Below, piece after piece: positions 36,968 through 47,929 of a DNA stretch of 64,000 nucleotides (position 1 is the first letter of the stretch; each line of letters opens with the position of its first letter). Source of the stretch: Oscheius tipulae (Eukaryota; Nematoda; Chromadorea; Rhabditida; Rhabditidae); NCBI GenBank assembly GCA_037178975.1, contig JASJZH010000004.1, positions 7,812,001-7,876,000 of the forward strand, given 5' to 3'. The notes under the pieces are model-generated. The model saw only the letters and a list, made by a program, of their open reading frames with translations, did no database searches and was not told the origin of the DNA. The position numbers and the translations under genes are program-made.

Positions 36968-38928
36968 GGCTTCCATCTTTTCGTAGGTCGGTAATTTGGT
37001 AGTAGCTCGCTATGGAGTAATGGCGTTCCCGTGAATGGTTGGGCAACTCGGAACGTAAACGCCTCACAGAATCTTGCCTCTCAGATTCACCCCTCACACA
37101 GTAGAAGCTTGTCTCGCAGAGCACTTTTTGGAATCTCTGGTGTCGATAGGGAGAAAACAATAGATTGCAAACAGGTCGCTTCGCCAGGAACGTAAGCGAC
37201 TGGCAAACTTCATTAGGCAGCTTGAATCATTTGAAAGAAATAACTCGTTCGTTTAAAGACAGCACAAGTTGACACAGTGGTCATCTACGTAAGTGAGAAA
37301 ATAAAACCGAACTAATAACCAGAGTAAGCTGATTTGAAGTAGCATGAAGTGCGGGACTCCTTAGTCACTCAATAATCCAACTCCATGATACGCTGTATAG
37401 GGCGGCATGAATACGGTTGTTGCCAGTTATTAGAAAAGATAATCCGACGCCTACAAGACAAAATGCAGTATCACTAGTCTCTTATATGTGGTGGACAACA
37501 TCTCTGCAAATACAGAGCAAAGAGCTCCAGCATCAGTGTTCCCGCTATCTAAAAAGTGAGAAATATGCAACGGAATGGAATACTAACCTTTGTCTTAGTT
37601 ATGTCCGCCACCAACTTTTTTCTTTTTTTTATGGGGGATGTATAAATTCTTCCATGGACGATTTTTGTTTGTTTTCTGATGCTTGATGTTTCAACCTTCT
37701 TATCGTTGTTGTTATTGTCCTGTTAACAGTAGTTTACTATTTTCCACAGTCCACACAGTTCGCCTGCTCTCAAATCAACCCAGTCACATGTTTGATCTTG
37801 GTCTGTTCTGCCTGCACTACAAAATAACTGTCCAATCAATCCCCGGATGACTTTTCTGATAAGTGTTAATACGTGTAATAGGCTTTTGATGGCCTTTGTC
37901 TACCGCAGGGAGAACGCTGTGTGTGACGACTAGAAGCGTAGAGTCGTAAATCAGGGTATAGGATCTTCAAGGACAGGTTCTTGTCTATGTCTGACCCCCT
38001 CTTCTCTCTCCCCCGTTGATCTTTAAAGATGCGCAAGTGACCTCATCGTGTCTTATCGTCTAGTGACGGGACCGAGAGGTCCAAAGAACATGCACAGGAA
38101 TACAAAGGTTGTGGTCAAGCGTGAGAACTGTTCTTTGAAGAGCGGGTGCAAAGTACAACTTTGTATCCCTCTAGACCAATGACTATGGAAGATAACAGCT
38201 CTCTGGAACAAGGACTTTTTTCTTTCCGTTGCATGCTTCGCAGTCCCTCCACCTGATATCGGACCGCAATCATTTTGGCGGACACAAACTGCCCAGAGAG
38301 AGATAGGGGACGGACACTTATCACTAATGTTAATGACTTTGTGTTGAACAGTGGCTAGAGAGAAGGGGTCTAAAGTGAAAATTGTCCGCATTCTTTTCTC
38401 CACGCTACTTTTTTGAGTTTGAAACAGGTGAGGGTCGAACATTTTCGTCAACAGTTAAGTGAACCTAACCGTTCATCGGCTACCCCCGAAAGAACTGCAT
38501 CAGCCAATTACAGTAATCAAGTGAGCATGCCAAATAGCTTTTTAGAAAGCTTGAATGCGAGCAATGCTTTTAGAAGTGTGAAAGAGCCATGAAAAGTTTA
38601 CAGTTAACTTGTATTCAATTACTCAAGTTCCTTGCAATTGCAAGGAGCTCTCGCAACTATCTGCTTCTGTCTATCTCAAGAATTCGGCTTTCTTTCTCTT
38701 GCACAGCCTCATGAACTCGTAAAGAAAATGGTCCACCGATAAAGCCTCACCGTGCTGACCCTGTCACTACACCATTAACAATCAGCCACAGAAGAAAATC
38801 ACGGAGGCGTGGTCTCTGTCTCTTTCTCGAATCTTCGTCTATCTCTCTCTTCGGGTCCTTATCGTCTCTGGCCTCTCCATCTTAGATCGTCTCACTCTCC
38901 CACCTCCTTAATGGCTCACGTGATTGCC
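36968..38928. other. Gene-poor region
   Basis: About 2 kb without a supported gene. A 132-codon minus-strand frame (38053-38451) has no recognisable domain or splice partners. Confidence 0.4.
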
Positions 38929-38952
38929 ACTGATAATACGTGCTTATATAAA
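38929..38952 (+). promoter_or_regulatory. ACTGATAA site followed by a TATA box
   Basis: ACTGATAA (38929-38936), the extended GATA motif bound by intestinal GATA factors in C. elegans, is followed eight bases later by TTATATAAA (38944-38952). Together they look like a core promoter on the plus strand. The nearest plus-strand coding gene is the amine oxidase 1.1 kb downstream; an ORF starting MSDMTRRLDQLPRLPAALP at 39089 may belong to an unannotated 5' exon or a short transcript. Confidence 0.4.
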
Positions 38953-40094
38953 CCGTAGGTCTCATCGATCTGGTAAACAGACGAGCGACTACAGTGATCA
39001 GCGCACCTTTAATGGTCACCCATCTCGACTTGGACTCTCGGACTCTGGTGGACGTAGGACTCGGGAACTAACTTCTAGATGTGAGAACATGAGTGACATG
39101 ACTCGTCGTCTGGACCAACTTCCCCGCCTTCCAGCTGCCCTTCCTGCTTTCTCCAAAGTTGGCTTGAATGCTAAAAGCAGTAAAACAACGGTGTGGTTTA
39201 CCTACCAGTGATAGTCACACTGGTAGAAAAGTAGGTTCAAAACGATTACCAAAACAAGTACAAAACTAGTAGTTCAAAACCCGATACAAGACTATAAATG
39301 AACGTTTGCACACGAGCTCCTGCAAAATAGTACCACCAAAACAAGTTCTGGTTTTATCACAAGAGTATAGACTTTACTATAGTCATAGTGTAGCCAAATT
39401 CGAAAAGTTCGAATAGCAGCTGGATACGTTTGATGGGTTAAACTGTGCCTTCAACGCACCTGTTGCGCTCATCTGGGCAAAAAGCGTACGGTTTTTTTTG
39501 AGTACGACAAGCAATGTCTATAGATCAAATGCTACTACCCTCAAATATGAATATGTATCCGGTGCGGGTCAGTCAAAATCTGTTCACTGCTAGCAATATA
39601 TGAATGCGAGGAATGTCATTCAGTCTTTCCTGTGAAACCTTGTCTGCCGCGTTCTTCTAAATGAGAGAGCAACATTAGACGGTACCAAAGTCTGGTTTCT
39701 ACTTTCCATACAGTGAACTGCTTGAACGCTTACTTAGTCAATTGTACTCATACTGCTCAACCAGATACTTTTTAATCAGTTCCGTCAGTCTGATTAAAAT
39801 GAACTCTCTTGATCCCGGTTCAGAAGTACCCAGTCTGCTGACAATTAAAAAGCAGTTTGCTTATCACTCTTTCCAAGGCCAGAAGCAGAGATTACTGTCC
39901 ATTCGAGTCTGTTGTTTTCGCTCACCGTTTTCACCGAAGCTCTCTCCTTGATTGCTTTATCAGAACACTTGTTTGTCTCCTACTTTTTCTCCAAATCTTA
40001 TCAGAACTTTCTCTCTATCTCTCGTCTCTTTGTTCCCAGTTCTCCATTAAAAGTCTCGTTTTCAGGAGTTAGATCCATATGAAACTGTGTCGTC
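38953..40094. other. Upstream region of the amine oxidase gene
   Basis: Contains the promoter-like site above and a 41-codon frame from 39089. The rest shows no supported exon. Confidence 0.35.
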
Positions 40095-42175
40095 ATGTCT
40101 TCTCAGGCAGTACCCCGCGACTACGATGTAATAATAGTTGGAGCTGGTCTCGCGGGCTTGTCCGCAGCTCGCGAACTGCGCAAGAAAGATTCCAAGCTGA
40201 GGGTAAGATTTCTTTCCGTACTTTCACAAAGAAGTTGTTCAGATCATCGTTCTTGAAGCCAAGGACCGTGTCGGAGGAAGGACCTTAACGGTGGAGATGA
40301 ATGCTCCCAAGGGCAAAAAGGCTCTCTTCGATCTCGGTGGCCAATGGGTCGGCCATACCCAAAAACACGCCATGGGCCTGATCAAGGAGCTTGGCCTCAA
40401 GACCTACAAGCAGTACGAAGCTGGAGCGAAGTGGGCTCAAGTTGGAACAGCTGAGCCTCGGAAGTATGATGGCGACATGCCCATCACTAGTTTGAAGTTT
40501 GTTTGGTTTCAAATTTTCTGATACACTGTTTTCAGACAATTTACCCCAATTGAAATCATCGACTGGTACGCGAATCTATCAAAGACTGAGAAGCTCGTCA
40601 AACAGGTCGACCTAAAGGATCCGTTCCAATGGAAAGACGCCTGCTACTACGACGGGATGACTCTCGAGAAGTGGTGTCAGGAGAACTGCCTCACCAGGAC
40701 ATCTCACGACTGCATGGACCTCAAAACTACGGCCATCTACGGAGTCAAGCCTAGCAGGTAGTGCTCCCTCGTTCTTTTTATCGATGGCGAAAAGGGAAGA
40801 TGTAGGAACAGACGGACGCACGTGTGGTGAAAGAAAACTGACGGGTCATAAATTATTCCACGGTGAGAGATGCAGAAACAAGAAGTGTGACCGGTTGATT
40901 GGGAAAGGTGTGATACATAAACAATCGACAATGGTTTCAGTAGAGATGGGGGGAGGTTAACCGTTTAGTTTAGAGTTTTCTAACATGACGAGGTGGGGTA
41001 GGGGCAAAAAGGCCATTCCCGTCAAAATTCGATCAGTATACAGGCTAATTCCAATTTTTTCAGAGTGAATATGCTCTATCATCTGGCCTTCTCTAAAGCT
41101 GCTGGAACTTTCCACTGTCTTGTGAACAACATTGGTGACGGTGCCCAGGCTGTAAAAGTTGAGAACGGAACTCAGCAGATCAGTCAAGTCATGGCCAAAC
41201 ACTTCGGTATGGAGAACATCGAGCTTAGCAAGGCTGTCGATGAGATCATCTTTGACGAAGAAACTGGCATCACCACCGTTCACGCATACAGTACTCTTTC
41301 TGGAGAGAAGGATTGCGTAAGACTGCTATCCAAACTCCACTAAAAATCATTTTTAGTACGACTTCTTCACGTGCAAAAAGGTCATCCTGGCGATTCCTCC
41401 CAACCAGTGTAATGCGATCGCCTTCAAGCCGGACGTTCCTCTGATCAAGGGTCGTCTCTTTGAGGCCTGTCCGGTCGGCAACTTCATAAAGTTTCTCATT
41501 ACCTACGAAACAGCCTTCTGGAGGAAAGACGGGTATTCTGGAGAGATCATCAGTACGGGAAGGACAGCCAACCCGGGAGAGGTCTTGCCTCTTTTGGAAG
41601 TCTACGACGCCTGTAATCCAAAGGGTGTCCCAGCTCTAGTTGGGTTTATCGGAGAAGAGTTCACCGACATCACTCCGGAGGAGAGACAGGAAGCTATTCT
41701 GGCCGACTTAGAACGTTTCTTCGGAAAAAGAGTCCGGACAGAGATGGTGGACTTCACCGAGAAGCTCTGGGTTCACGAGCCATTCAACGGTGGCTGTCCT
41801 ACTGTAGCTGTGACCCCAGGAAACATGGATGCCTGGACGACGATTCGTCAACCACATCTCAGTGTTCATTTTGCCGGAACTGAGACGGCTCTCGAATGGA
41901 TGGGTTACATGTCCGGTGCTGTAGAAAGTGGTCTTCGGGCTGCCAACGAGGTTCTATTCGCAATGGACATGAAGCATCTAGTCAGCCGGAAACATCTGGT
42001 TTGTGAACTTCTTTAAGCTAAATAAAACAAGTATTTTCAGAATGGAAGTATTTACGAGGACGACTACCAAGCCCCGCAGATGCCCAATGCCAACGTTGCC
42101 TACGAGGATATGAAGGGTTTGTCCCTGACGGAAGTCAACGAGGAAGCTTTCGAACTGCTCAAGTCCAAACTCTGA
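40095..42175 (+). CDS. Flavin-containing monoamine oxidase
   Basis: Six exons: 40095-40202, 40243-40496, 40536-40757, 41064-41316, 41357-41998 and 42041-42175. MSSQAVPRDYDVIIVGAGLA gives the GxGxxG FAD-binding start; DRVGGRTLTVEM and LGGQWVGHTQ continue the FAD/amine oxidase fold. EPFNGGCPTVAVTPG contains a Cys where MAO-A/B attach FAD covalently (their SGGCYT motif). HFAGTETALEWMGYMSGAVE is the C-terminal FAD contact. The enzyme should oxidise amines with H2O2 release. There is no obvious C-terminal membrane helix, unlike mammalian MAO, so it may be soluble or peripherally attached. Length is about 538 residues, normal for the family. Confidence 0.9.
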
Positions 42176-43499
42176 TTACTTTGTACAATTCTTTGTTTGT
42201 GTACTTATTTTGATTGAGTAAACTTTATGAGTGACGCAGTCGTTCCTGTAAAATATCTATTGAGCTGCCCTTCGTCGCTCAAGACTTCTCGCAATCACTT
42301 TCTATGTCCAACTGATTCAACTGCTGAGTTGCCCCGTTTATTGCGGCTTGCAAAAAAAAAAACTTGATCTTGGTCCTAAACAATCTTATACATACTATCT
42401 AAAGCGCGATGGTTTCTGTGGCGGACTGTTTCTTTGTTTGTCCGTGGCCACGAAACAGAAGTAAGCCAATTATGTTGTCCAGAAGTTTTTTTTGTTCAAA
42501 AACAGTTATTGTCCAAAGGGCAATCCATTGGTTTGCTGTAGCGAGGTAAACATTTTTGCCTGGTTTATCTATGAATGTGCCCTGTCAAACAAGAAACAAG
42601 AATCAAGGTTGTAAAACAAGCCGAAATTGTTTAAATAGAATTCATTGAAGAATAGAAAAGTTTGTAACCATAACATAAAGCAAATGTTTTGTTGACTTTT
42701 TTTGTTGAGTTTTTCAATGGTCTACAGGAGATAAGAAGCGCTTATTGGGGGTTTTCTACGTACAGGACAGAAATAATAGTTTCTTCCAGCACAAACAGGT
42801 ATGTTGCAAGAAATTAATAGCAAACACCTTACTGTTGATTTGAATTCTCCGGCAAATTGTTGTGCGCCATGCGTTGTGATTCGATGCATTTTCAAGTAGT
42901 CTCAGTTCTTCTCAAAGCCGTTCTTCTTTTCATGTTATTTCAGCCAACCTTCTTGCAGCAATATCTGTTTCCGCTTGCACTTTTCAACGGACTGCCTTTA
43001 TTTGCAGTTGTTTTATTAGCTTCTCTCTTACCATTTGGTGGGCTTCTTCAATTATTTCTGGGCTAGGATAATGCTTTGATGAGCCATTAAGGCATTCTCC
43101 ACGTAAACTGACGTACCAAGAAATAAAAATCAACAGAGCAAATATAAAAAGCACTAGAAATGAAACAAAAAAATCTCAATGCTTGATTTTACTCACAAAG
43201 AGCGCTTATATTAATAAGTAAAATTGCCAGCCAAGTGTGTAGTTCCATTGTGTAGATGTTCAAATCCCAAGACTATCTGACTTATTAAAGTGATTTTATT
43301 ACAATAAACATTAGAGGTCTCAATCAGAGTGCACTGAAGAAACAGCTAAAGTAGCTTACAATGTTTCATTAGATAAAAGCACGTTATCAGTGGCGTTTTA
43401 CAAACAAGATCTGTGCGACCTTTTCAAAAAGGGGTATAATTTGACAGCCTGACAGCCTAAACTAGAAACATTTTAAGTTCGAAACTGTCCTTGCCAGCA
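42176..43499. other. Intergenic
   Basis: About 1.3 kb. A hydrophobic 69-codon plus-strand frame at 42857-43066 (ALFNGLPLFAVVLLASLLP) lacks supporting exons. Poly-A/T-rich otherwise. Confidence 0.35.
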
Positions 43500-43620
43500 G
43501 ATATCAAGGTGTCGTTCGATAGCCCTTTGGATAAGGATCCCAGGGTATACTCCCAAATTTGCTTAATCCCTCCCTGAGCCGAGATATGACGATTTTAAAA
43601 TGGGAAATCAACAACTTTCT
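43500..43620 (-). repeat. Dispersed repeat, copy 1
   Basis: The block around ATCCCTCCCTGAGCCGAGAT (about 43566-43585), continuing into ACGATTTTAAAA, matches the reverse complement of 45840-45900. The similarity extends about 100 bases with small gaps. Together with copy 2 it brackets the Tc1-like element in inverted orientation. Confidence 0.7.
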
Positions 43621-44033
43621 AGAACATAGTTCAAAGATTCAAGCACGTCTTGATGTCGAAACACTTGGTTGAAGTTAAAGCGAATGTCCGACCCTTTTTT
43701 CGAGTTTATTGGGGTTCTGGCATGGGTCTTGTAAACAAAAACTCGCTGATCACGGTGGTGTATCTACAATGTGTTTTATCTGCAATTAAGACAGTAAAGT
43801 TGCTCTCCCAGAACAAAGTCTATCACTTTACTGGGGCAGCCCCAGTCAGCAATTAACTCTGATTTGTCAAAAAAAAATATAACAACTATGACAGTAATTA
43901 GTTGCTATCTTTCGACTACTGAATTTAGTTGCTGCTCCGAACACTAGGAGCATGTTGCTCCTCGAGTTCTTTATAGCTGCTCGGAATAGGAATGAGATGA
44001 AACTGAACAGTCTAGAAATCAAAAGCACATATA

Positions 44034-44237
44034 CTCATGTGCAAAAGTTTGGCAACCCCCCTCTTTTTTGCAGTAGAAGGGTCAAGAAACATTTTGGACG
44101 TCTGGGACTGTTTCCAAACGATTTCTCATGCCTCAAAACCCCCAGAAATTTTTGTTGACCCTTATCCGAGTCTGCTGGGGATTAGGGGGATCAATTTTCA
44201 AAAATTAGCATGTGCAAAAGTTTGGCAACCCCAGAGA
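44034..44237 (+). repeat. Left TIR of the Tc1-like element
   Basis: Starts CTCATGTGCAAAAGTTTGGC and ends after an inner copy of the GCAAAAGTTTGGCAACC motif (about 44214-44230). Confidence 0.9.
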
Positions 44238-44302
44238 AAGTTATTCAAAAAGGCAACCGAAGCAACTTATTTATTATTCAAAAACACGGAACGTGAAATG
44301 GA

Positions 44303-45089
44303 TCAGCCGATGAAATCCCCGTTCTTTTGGATGACTTTGAAAATCCGATCAGGCATACTGTTGACCAGGTTCAGAAGAGTTGGTGACGGGATACTGTTCC
44401 AGGCGCGTTGGATCTCCTGACGAAGCTCGGCAAGGCTGGTGAACCTTCGGTTATCCTTGTAGATCTTTTGAGTCAAAACGCCAAAGAGATTCTCGATTGG
44501 ATTGCAATCGGGAGAGCAAGCCGGCCAGTCGATCGTATTTATACCATTAGCAGCCATCCACTGCTTTGTTCCATTGCTCACGTGAAACGGGGCATTGTCT
44601 TGAACGAATGAGTATCCATTTCCCTGGGGCGTATTCAAGAACGGAAGAAGGTGTTGAGCCAGAATCTGCTGATAATCTGGACCATTCAGTCGACCCGTAA
44701 CGAAGTGAAGATCCAGGACTCCACCACTGTGGAACGCTGCCCAAATCATGACGCCGCCACCTCCGAACGAGCGTTTCGGCAACTGAACAGCCGGCTTGCG
44801 GCTGTCTCTCCAGTAGCCACGGGCTCCGTCAGGACCGTCCAGAGTCCATCTCTTCTCGTCCGAGAACACAACCTGCAAAAACTAACAGAAAACCTTAGTG
44901 ACTAACCTTGTGCCATTGCGTGGCCATGTTATTTTGAGCAAAAGCCACGCGGTTCATCTTGTGCTGTGCATTGAGATTAGGAGTAAGCACTTTCAGTTCC
45001 CGGTACGGTACAGAATGAACGGTCGTCCTGTGAACATCAAGACGATCTGATTGCACCTGATCAAGAGAAAGTCGACAAGCCGACGGCAT
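44303..45089 (-). CDS. Tc1-like transposase, possibly N-terminally shortened
   Basis: Two exons: 45089-44907 and 44872-44303, split by a 34-nt GT/AG intron. The catalytic domain is intact: FSDEKRWTLDG (first Asp), FVQDNAPFH (second Asp) and CSPDCNPIENLFG (third acidic residue, Glu) give the DDE triad. The first exon encodes part of the DNA-binding region (QVQSDRLDVHRTTVH, a helix-turn-helix-like segment). The predicted length, about 250 residues, is shorter than the usual 340 or so, so the N-terminal paired-like DNA-binding region appears incomplete. The element may be non-autonomous or may start further upstream through an exon I cannot see. Confidence 0.75.
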
Positions 45090-45190
45090 GATGACGAAGA
45101 AGAGTAAAAACATTCGCTTCGAAACGTTTTAACATTTTTACTTAAGGTTTTTACGCGTTTTACACTCAGATGGCTTCGTTTCTGATGAAG

Positions 45191-45414
45191 TTCTCTAGGG
45201 TTGCCAAACTTTTGCACATGCTAAATTTTTTTTTTTTTGAAATTTTTTTGAAAATTGATCCCCCTAATCCCCAGCAGACTCGGATAAGGGTCAAAAAAAA
45301 TTTCTGGGGGTTTTGAGGCATGAGAAATCGTTTGGAAACGGTCCCAGACGTCCAAAATGTTTCTTGACCCTTCTACTGCAAAAAAGAGGGGGTTGCCAAA
45401 CTTTTGCACATGAG
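45191..45414 (-). repeat. Right TIR of the Tc1-like element
   Basis: Reverse-complement match of the left TIR, with a run of T at about 45227-45238 that is longer than its counterpart. Confidence 0.9.
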
Positions 45415-45416
45415 TA

Positions 45417-46497
45417 TTTACAGAGTTCTCTAACCGTTTCTCCTTCTTTCTACTATCTAAACGTGTGTTTCTAGAATCTTGTACGTCTAAAAGGGCTTTG
45501 TTTACGAAATGAGGTGGTCTTGTTCTAACCGTGCCTAAAAACTGCCATTTCCTAGTCAAACTTCTTAGCACAAGTAAACAGTAAAAGACAAAGCAATCTT
45601 AACTTGTCATGACATGTCAAACCGTCTGAATTCTGGTGAGCTACAAAAAGGTCCGGACACTCGCTTTAAGTGTAAACTAGATAAACTTCAACTTAAAAAT
45701 TCAAGCTCAAGGTTACATTCTCCCGCGTAAAAATGTTCTGGAAAGTTGTAGATTGTTCACCAGTCCCCTCGCTGCCATGGTTCCTCTCGCAACGCGGGAT
45801 CGTCTAGTTCCAGCTGCTTTTTTGGCTCCGGAATGCCGATTTTAAAATCGTCATATCTCGGCTCAGGGAGGGATTAAGCAAATTTTGAAGTATACCATAG
45901 ATTCTTGTTTTCACCCAGAAGGGCGATAGCTTTATTTTGTGCAACAAAAACACATAAGAGTAGTCATCAACAATAACTACAAAGTGGATGCGAGGTTTTT
46001 GGTCTTACTCGCTTTTCAAAAGGTTAGGTCGCTGCAGCGTGACAGAGCAGAATAATTGGAAGAAGCCGAGGTTCTGGGAGGTGTAGGAACAAACAACTTT
46101 CCAGGAGCTCGAGTCAGTTTGGGAGATAGCTTCGTTGGGGAAACGTTGTTCCTGTCACGGTACCTCGATTGGAGGGAATGCGGACAGGTTGAAGTGGGAG
46201 GAAAGGGTCACGACAGTTGGACAGAAGGAAGTAGAAATCGAGCAGTTTTGGAAAAATAGGATTATTACTGGCATTGAGCCCCAAGGGACGTTAGCATTAC
46301 TTGTTTCCAAGATCTTTCTTAATTGGAAAATACTTTTCAAAAACTTATAGAACTACATTGCTTTTTTTTCACAAAGATCACATTTACTTTGCAAAACTGT
46401 ATGTTTTGACTTAACAAGAAACCAAGGCATTTTTCCTAAACATATACTCTGCACCCAATCAGTTTTCACAGAACAGAGTGTGATTCTCTTAATAGAT
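45417..46497. other. Spacer with repeat copy 2
   Basis: No gene supported. Contains the second dispersed-repeat copy and a plus-strand frame (46056-46259) with no recognised domain. Confidence 0.4.
45720..45930 (+). repeat. Dispersed repeat, copy 2
   Basis: Inverted counterpart of 43500-43620: GTTCTGGAAAGTTGTAGATT, then ATTTTAAAATCGTCATATCT and CAGGGAGGGATTAAGCAAAT, then a segment ending GGGCGATAGC. Copy 1 lacks about 70 bases present here. Confidence 0.7.
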
Positions 46498-46513
46498 AAT
46501 TTCCTTCAACAGC
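46498..46513 (+). repeat. Target-site duplication, left copy
   Basis: AATTTCCTTCAACAGC, identical to 49450-49465, marks the 5' boundary of the RTE LINE. Confidence 0.8.
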
Positions 46514-46689
46514 GCGGTGTTCATCTTCGCCATTTACACCCAATAATTTCCTTTTGAGCTTTTTCCCTGCTGCGTCTCGCTTCTGTGCTGTTGGAATTTA
46601 ATTTCCTCCGCCAGTAGCTCTACAAGAGGCAAGGCGGCAAACTACCGTCGTCCGTACCTTGGGCAACCCTTCGACGTAATCGCCTAACT

Positions 46690-47475
46690 ATGCTGACATT
46701 CCGACTGGGAAATCTAAACTGCCGATCCCTCCGTTCTACCGTCCGATTTGCTGAACTGGAAGCTGCCTTCAGTGGAATCGACTACGATGTCTGCGGTCTG
46801 ACAGAAGTAAATAGGAACGGAAACGAACCCTTTCAATTGCATTAATCTGGACATCAACTGCTGTTACACGGAAAGACTGGCTTCCTGGTACATACAAAAT
46901 GGTTGTCATCCGTTTCCTTCCACCCAATATCGGACCGAGTGAGCTACCTTGACCTCGTGCATCAGAAAGTCTACCTCCGTGTTGTTTGTCTCTATGCACC
47001 CACTTCCGCATATGCCGACCAGGACTACGAAGAATGCCTAGACAACGTGATTCGAGCTCTAAGATCTCCTCATCGACAACGGGTAAATGGTCTTCAATCA
47101 TACAAGGTCATACTAGGCGACATGAATACAAAAGTGGGACTACATGAAGATGGAGAAACATTTATTGGAGAACATGGCCTTGGCGACCGAAATGACAGAG
47201 GACAAATGCTAGCTGATTTCTGCCATGAACACAAGCTCTTCTGCATGAACACATGGTTCCGAAAACGCCCTAACCGCAAGTGGACCTGGATGTCTCCAAA
47301 TATGGAAGCGAAAAACTGTATTGACTATTTTCTCTGCAGAGATCAGTCCATCTTCAAAGATGTAGCAGTAGTCACGACATTTCCATACACATCGGACCAT
47401 AGGCTGTTGATGAGTACGCTCCAGTTCAATGGAAAAGAAAATTCACACCGTAGCCAAACAGGAAGAGCAAGTTGA
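46690..47475 (+). pseudogene. RTE endonuclease region, copy 1
   Basis: From MLTFRLGNLNCRSLRS (the LNCR start block of APE-type endonucleases). VILGDMNTKVG, GLGDRNDRGQMLADFC, KWTWMSPNMEAKNCIDYFLC and YTSDHRLL provide the Asp/Asn/His residues of the nuclease core. A TAA at 46843-46845 interrupts it. Confidence 0.85.
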
Positions 47476-47929
47476 ACAAGCAGCTCTTCTCATACGCCAT
47501 GGAACAGATGTCAGTCAACAAAGATCTCACTACCTACAAGACTCTGCAGGAATCATTGAAGTTGCTACAGTTCCGATGCCGAAAGAGGACTTTCAATCTG
47601 CCAGAACGAATCCCTCTACCAGATGAGACATCAACTCCAAGTTCGACCAAACACACGAAGGAATAGAGTCGAATTTTCAATTGCCAACAAAGCCCTTCGG
47701 GAGTTCATCAAAGAAAACCTACGGGCAAAGCACTTCCAACGAGTTCACGAGGCCGTCGCCCGGGGCAAGAGCTTGAAAGAGACGCTGATTTCCAACAATG
47801 TGAAAGGACACGTCTCACACAGCTGGTCGACGCACATGGTACTGTCTGTTCTTCACCCTCCACAGTCAGAAATGTCATTCGGAAGTTTTACAACGATCTC
47901 TACACGGCTGCAAATCCTCGACAACTTCC

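Larger units (their letters stand above)
44032..45416. mobile_element. Tc1/mariner-type DNA transposon with TA target duplication
   Basis: A 1381-bp element (44034-45414) flanked by TA on both sides. It has long terminal inverted repeats of about 200 bases: 44034-44237 and 45191-45414. Each contains the same short motif (GCAAAAGTTTGGCAACC) at its outer and inner ends, the IR/DR layout in which transposase binds twice per end. Between them lies one transposase gene on the minus strand. Target TA and structure fit Tc1-like elements. TIR identity is high but not perfect; a longer A/T run in the right TIR is the main difference. Confidence 0.92.

Noticed and set aside
38053-38451. 132-codon minus-strand open frame
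   Set aside because: No start context, splice sites, domain or neighbouring exons; amino-acid composition looks like chance.
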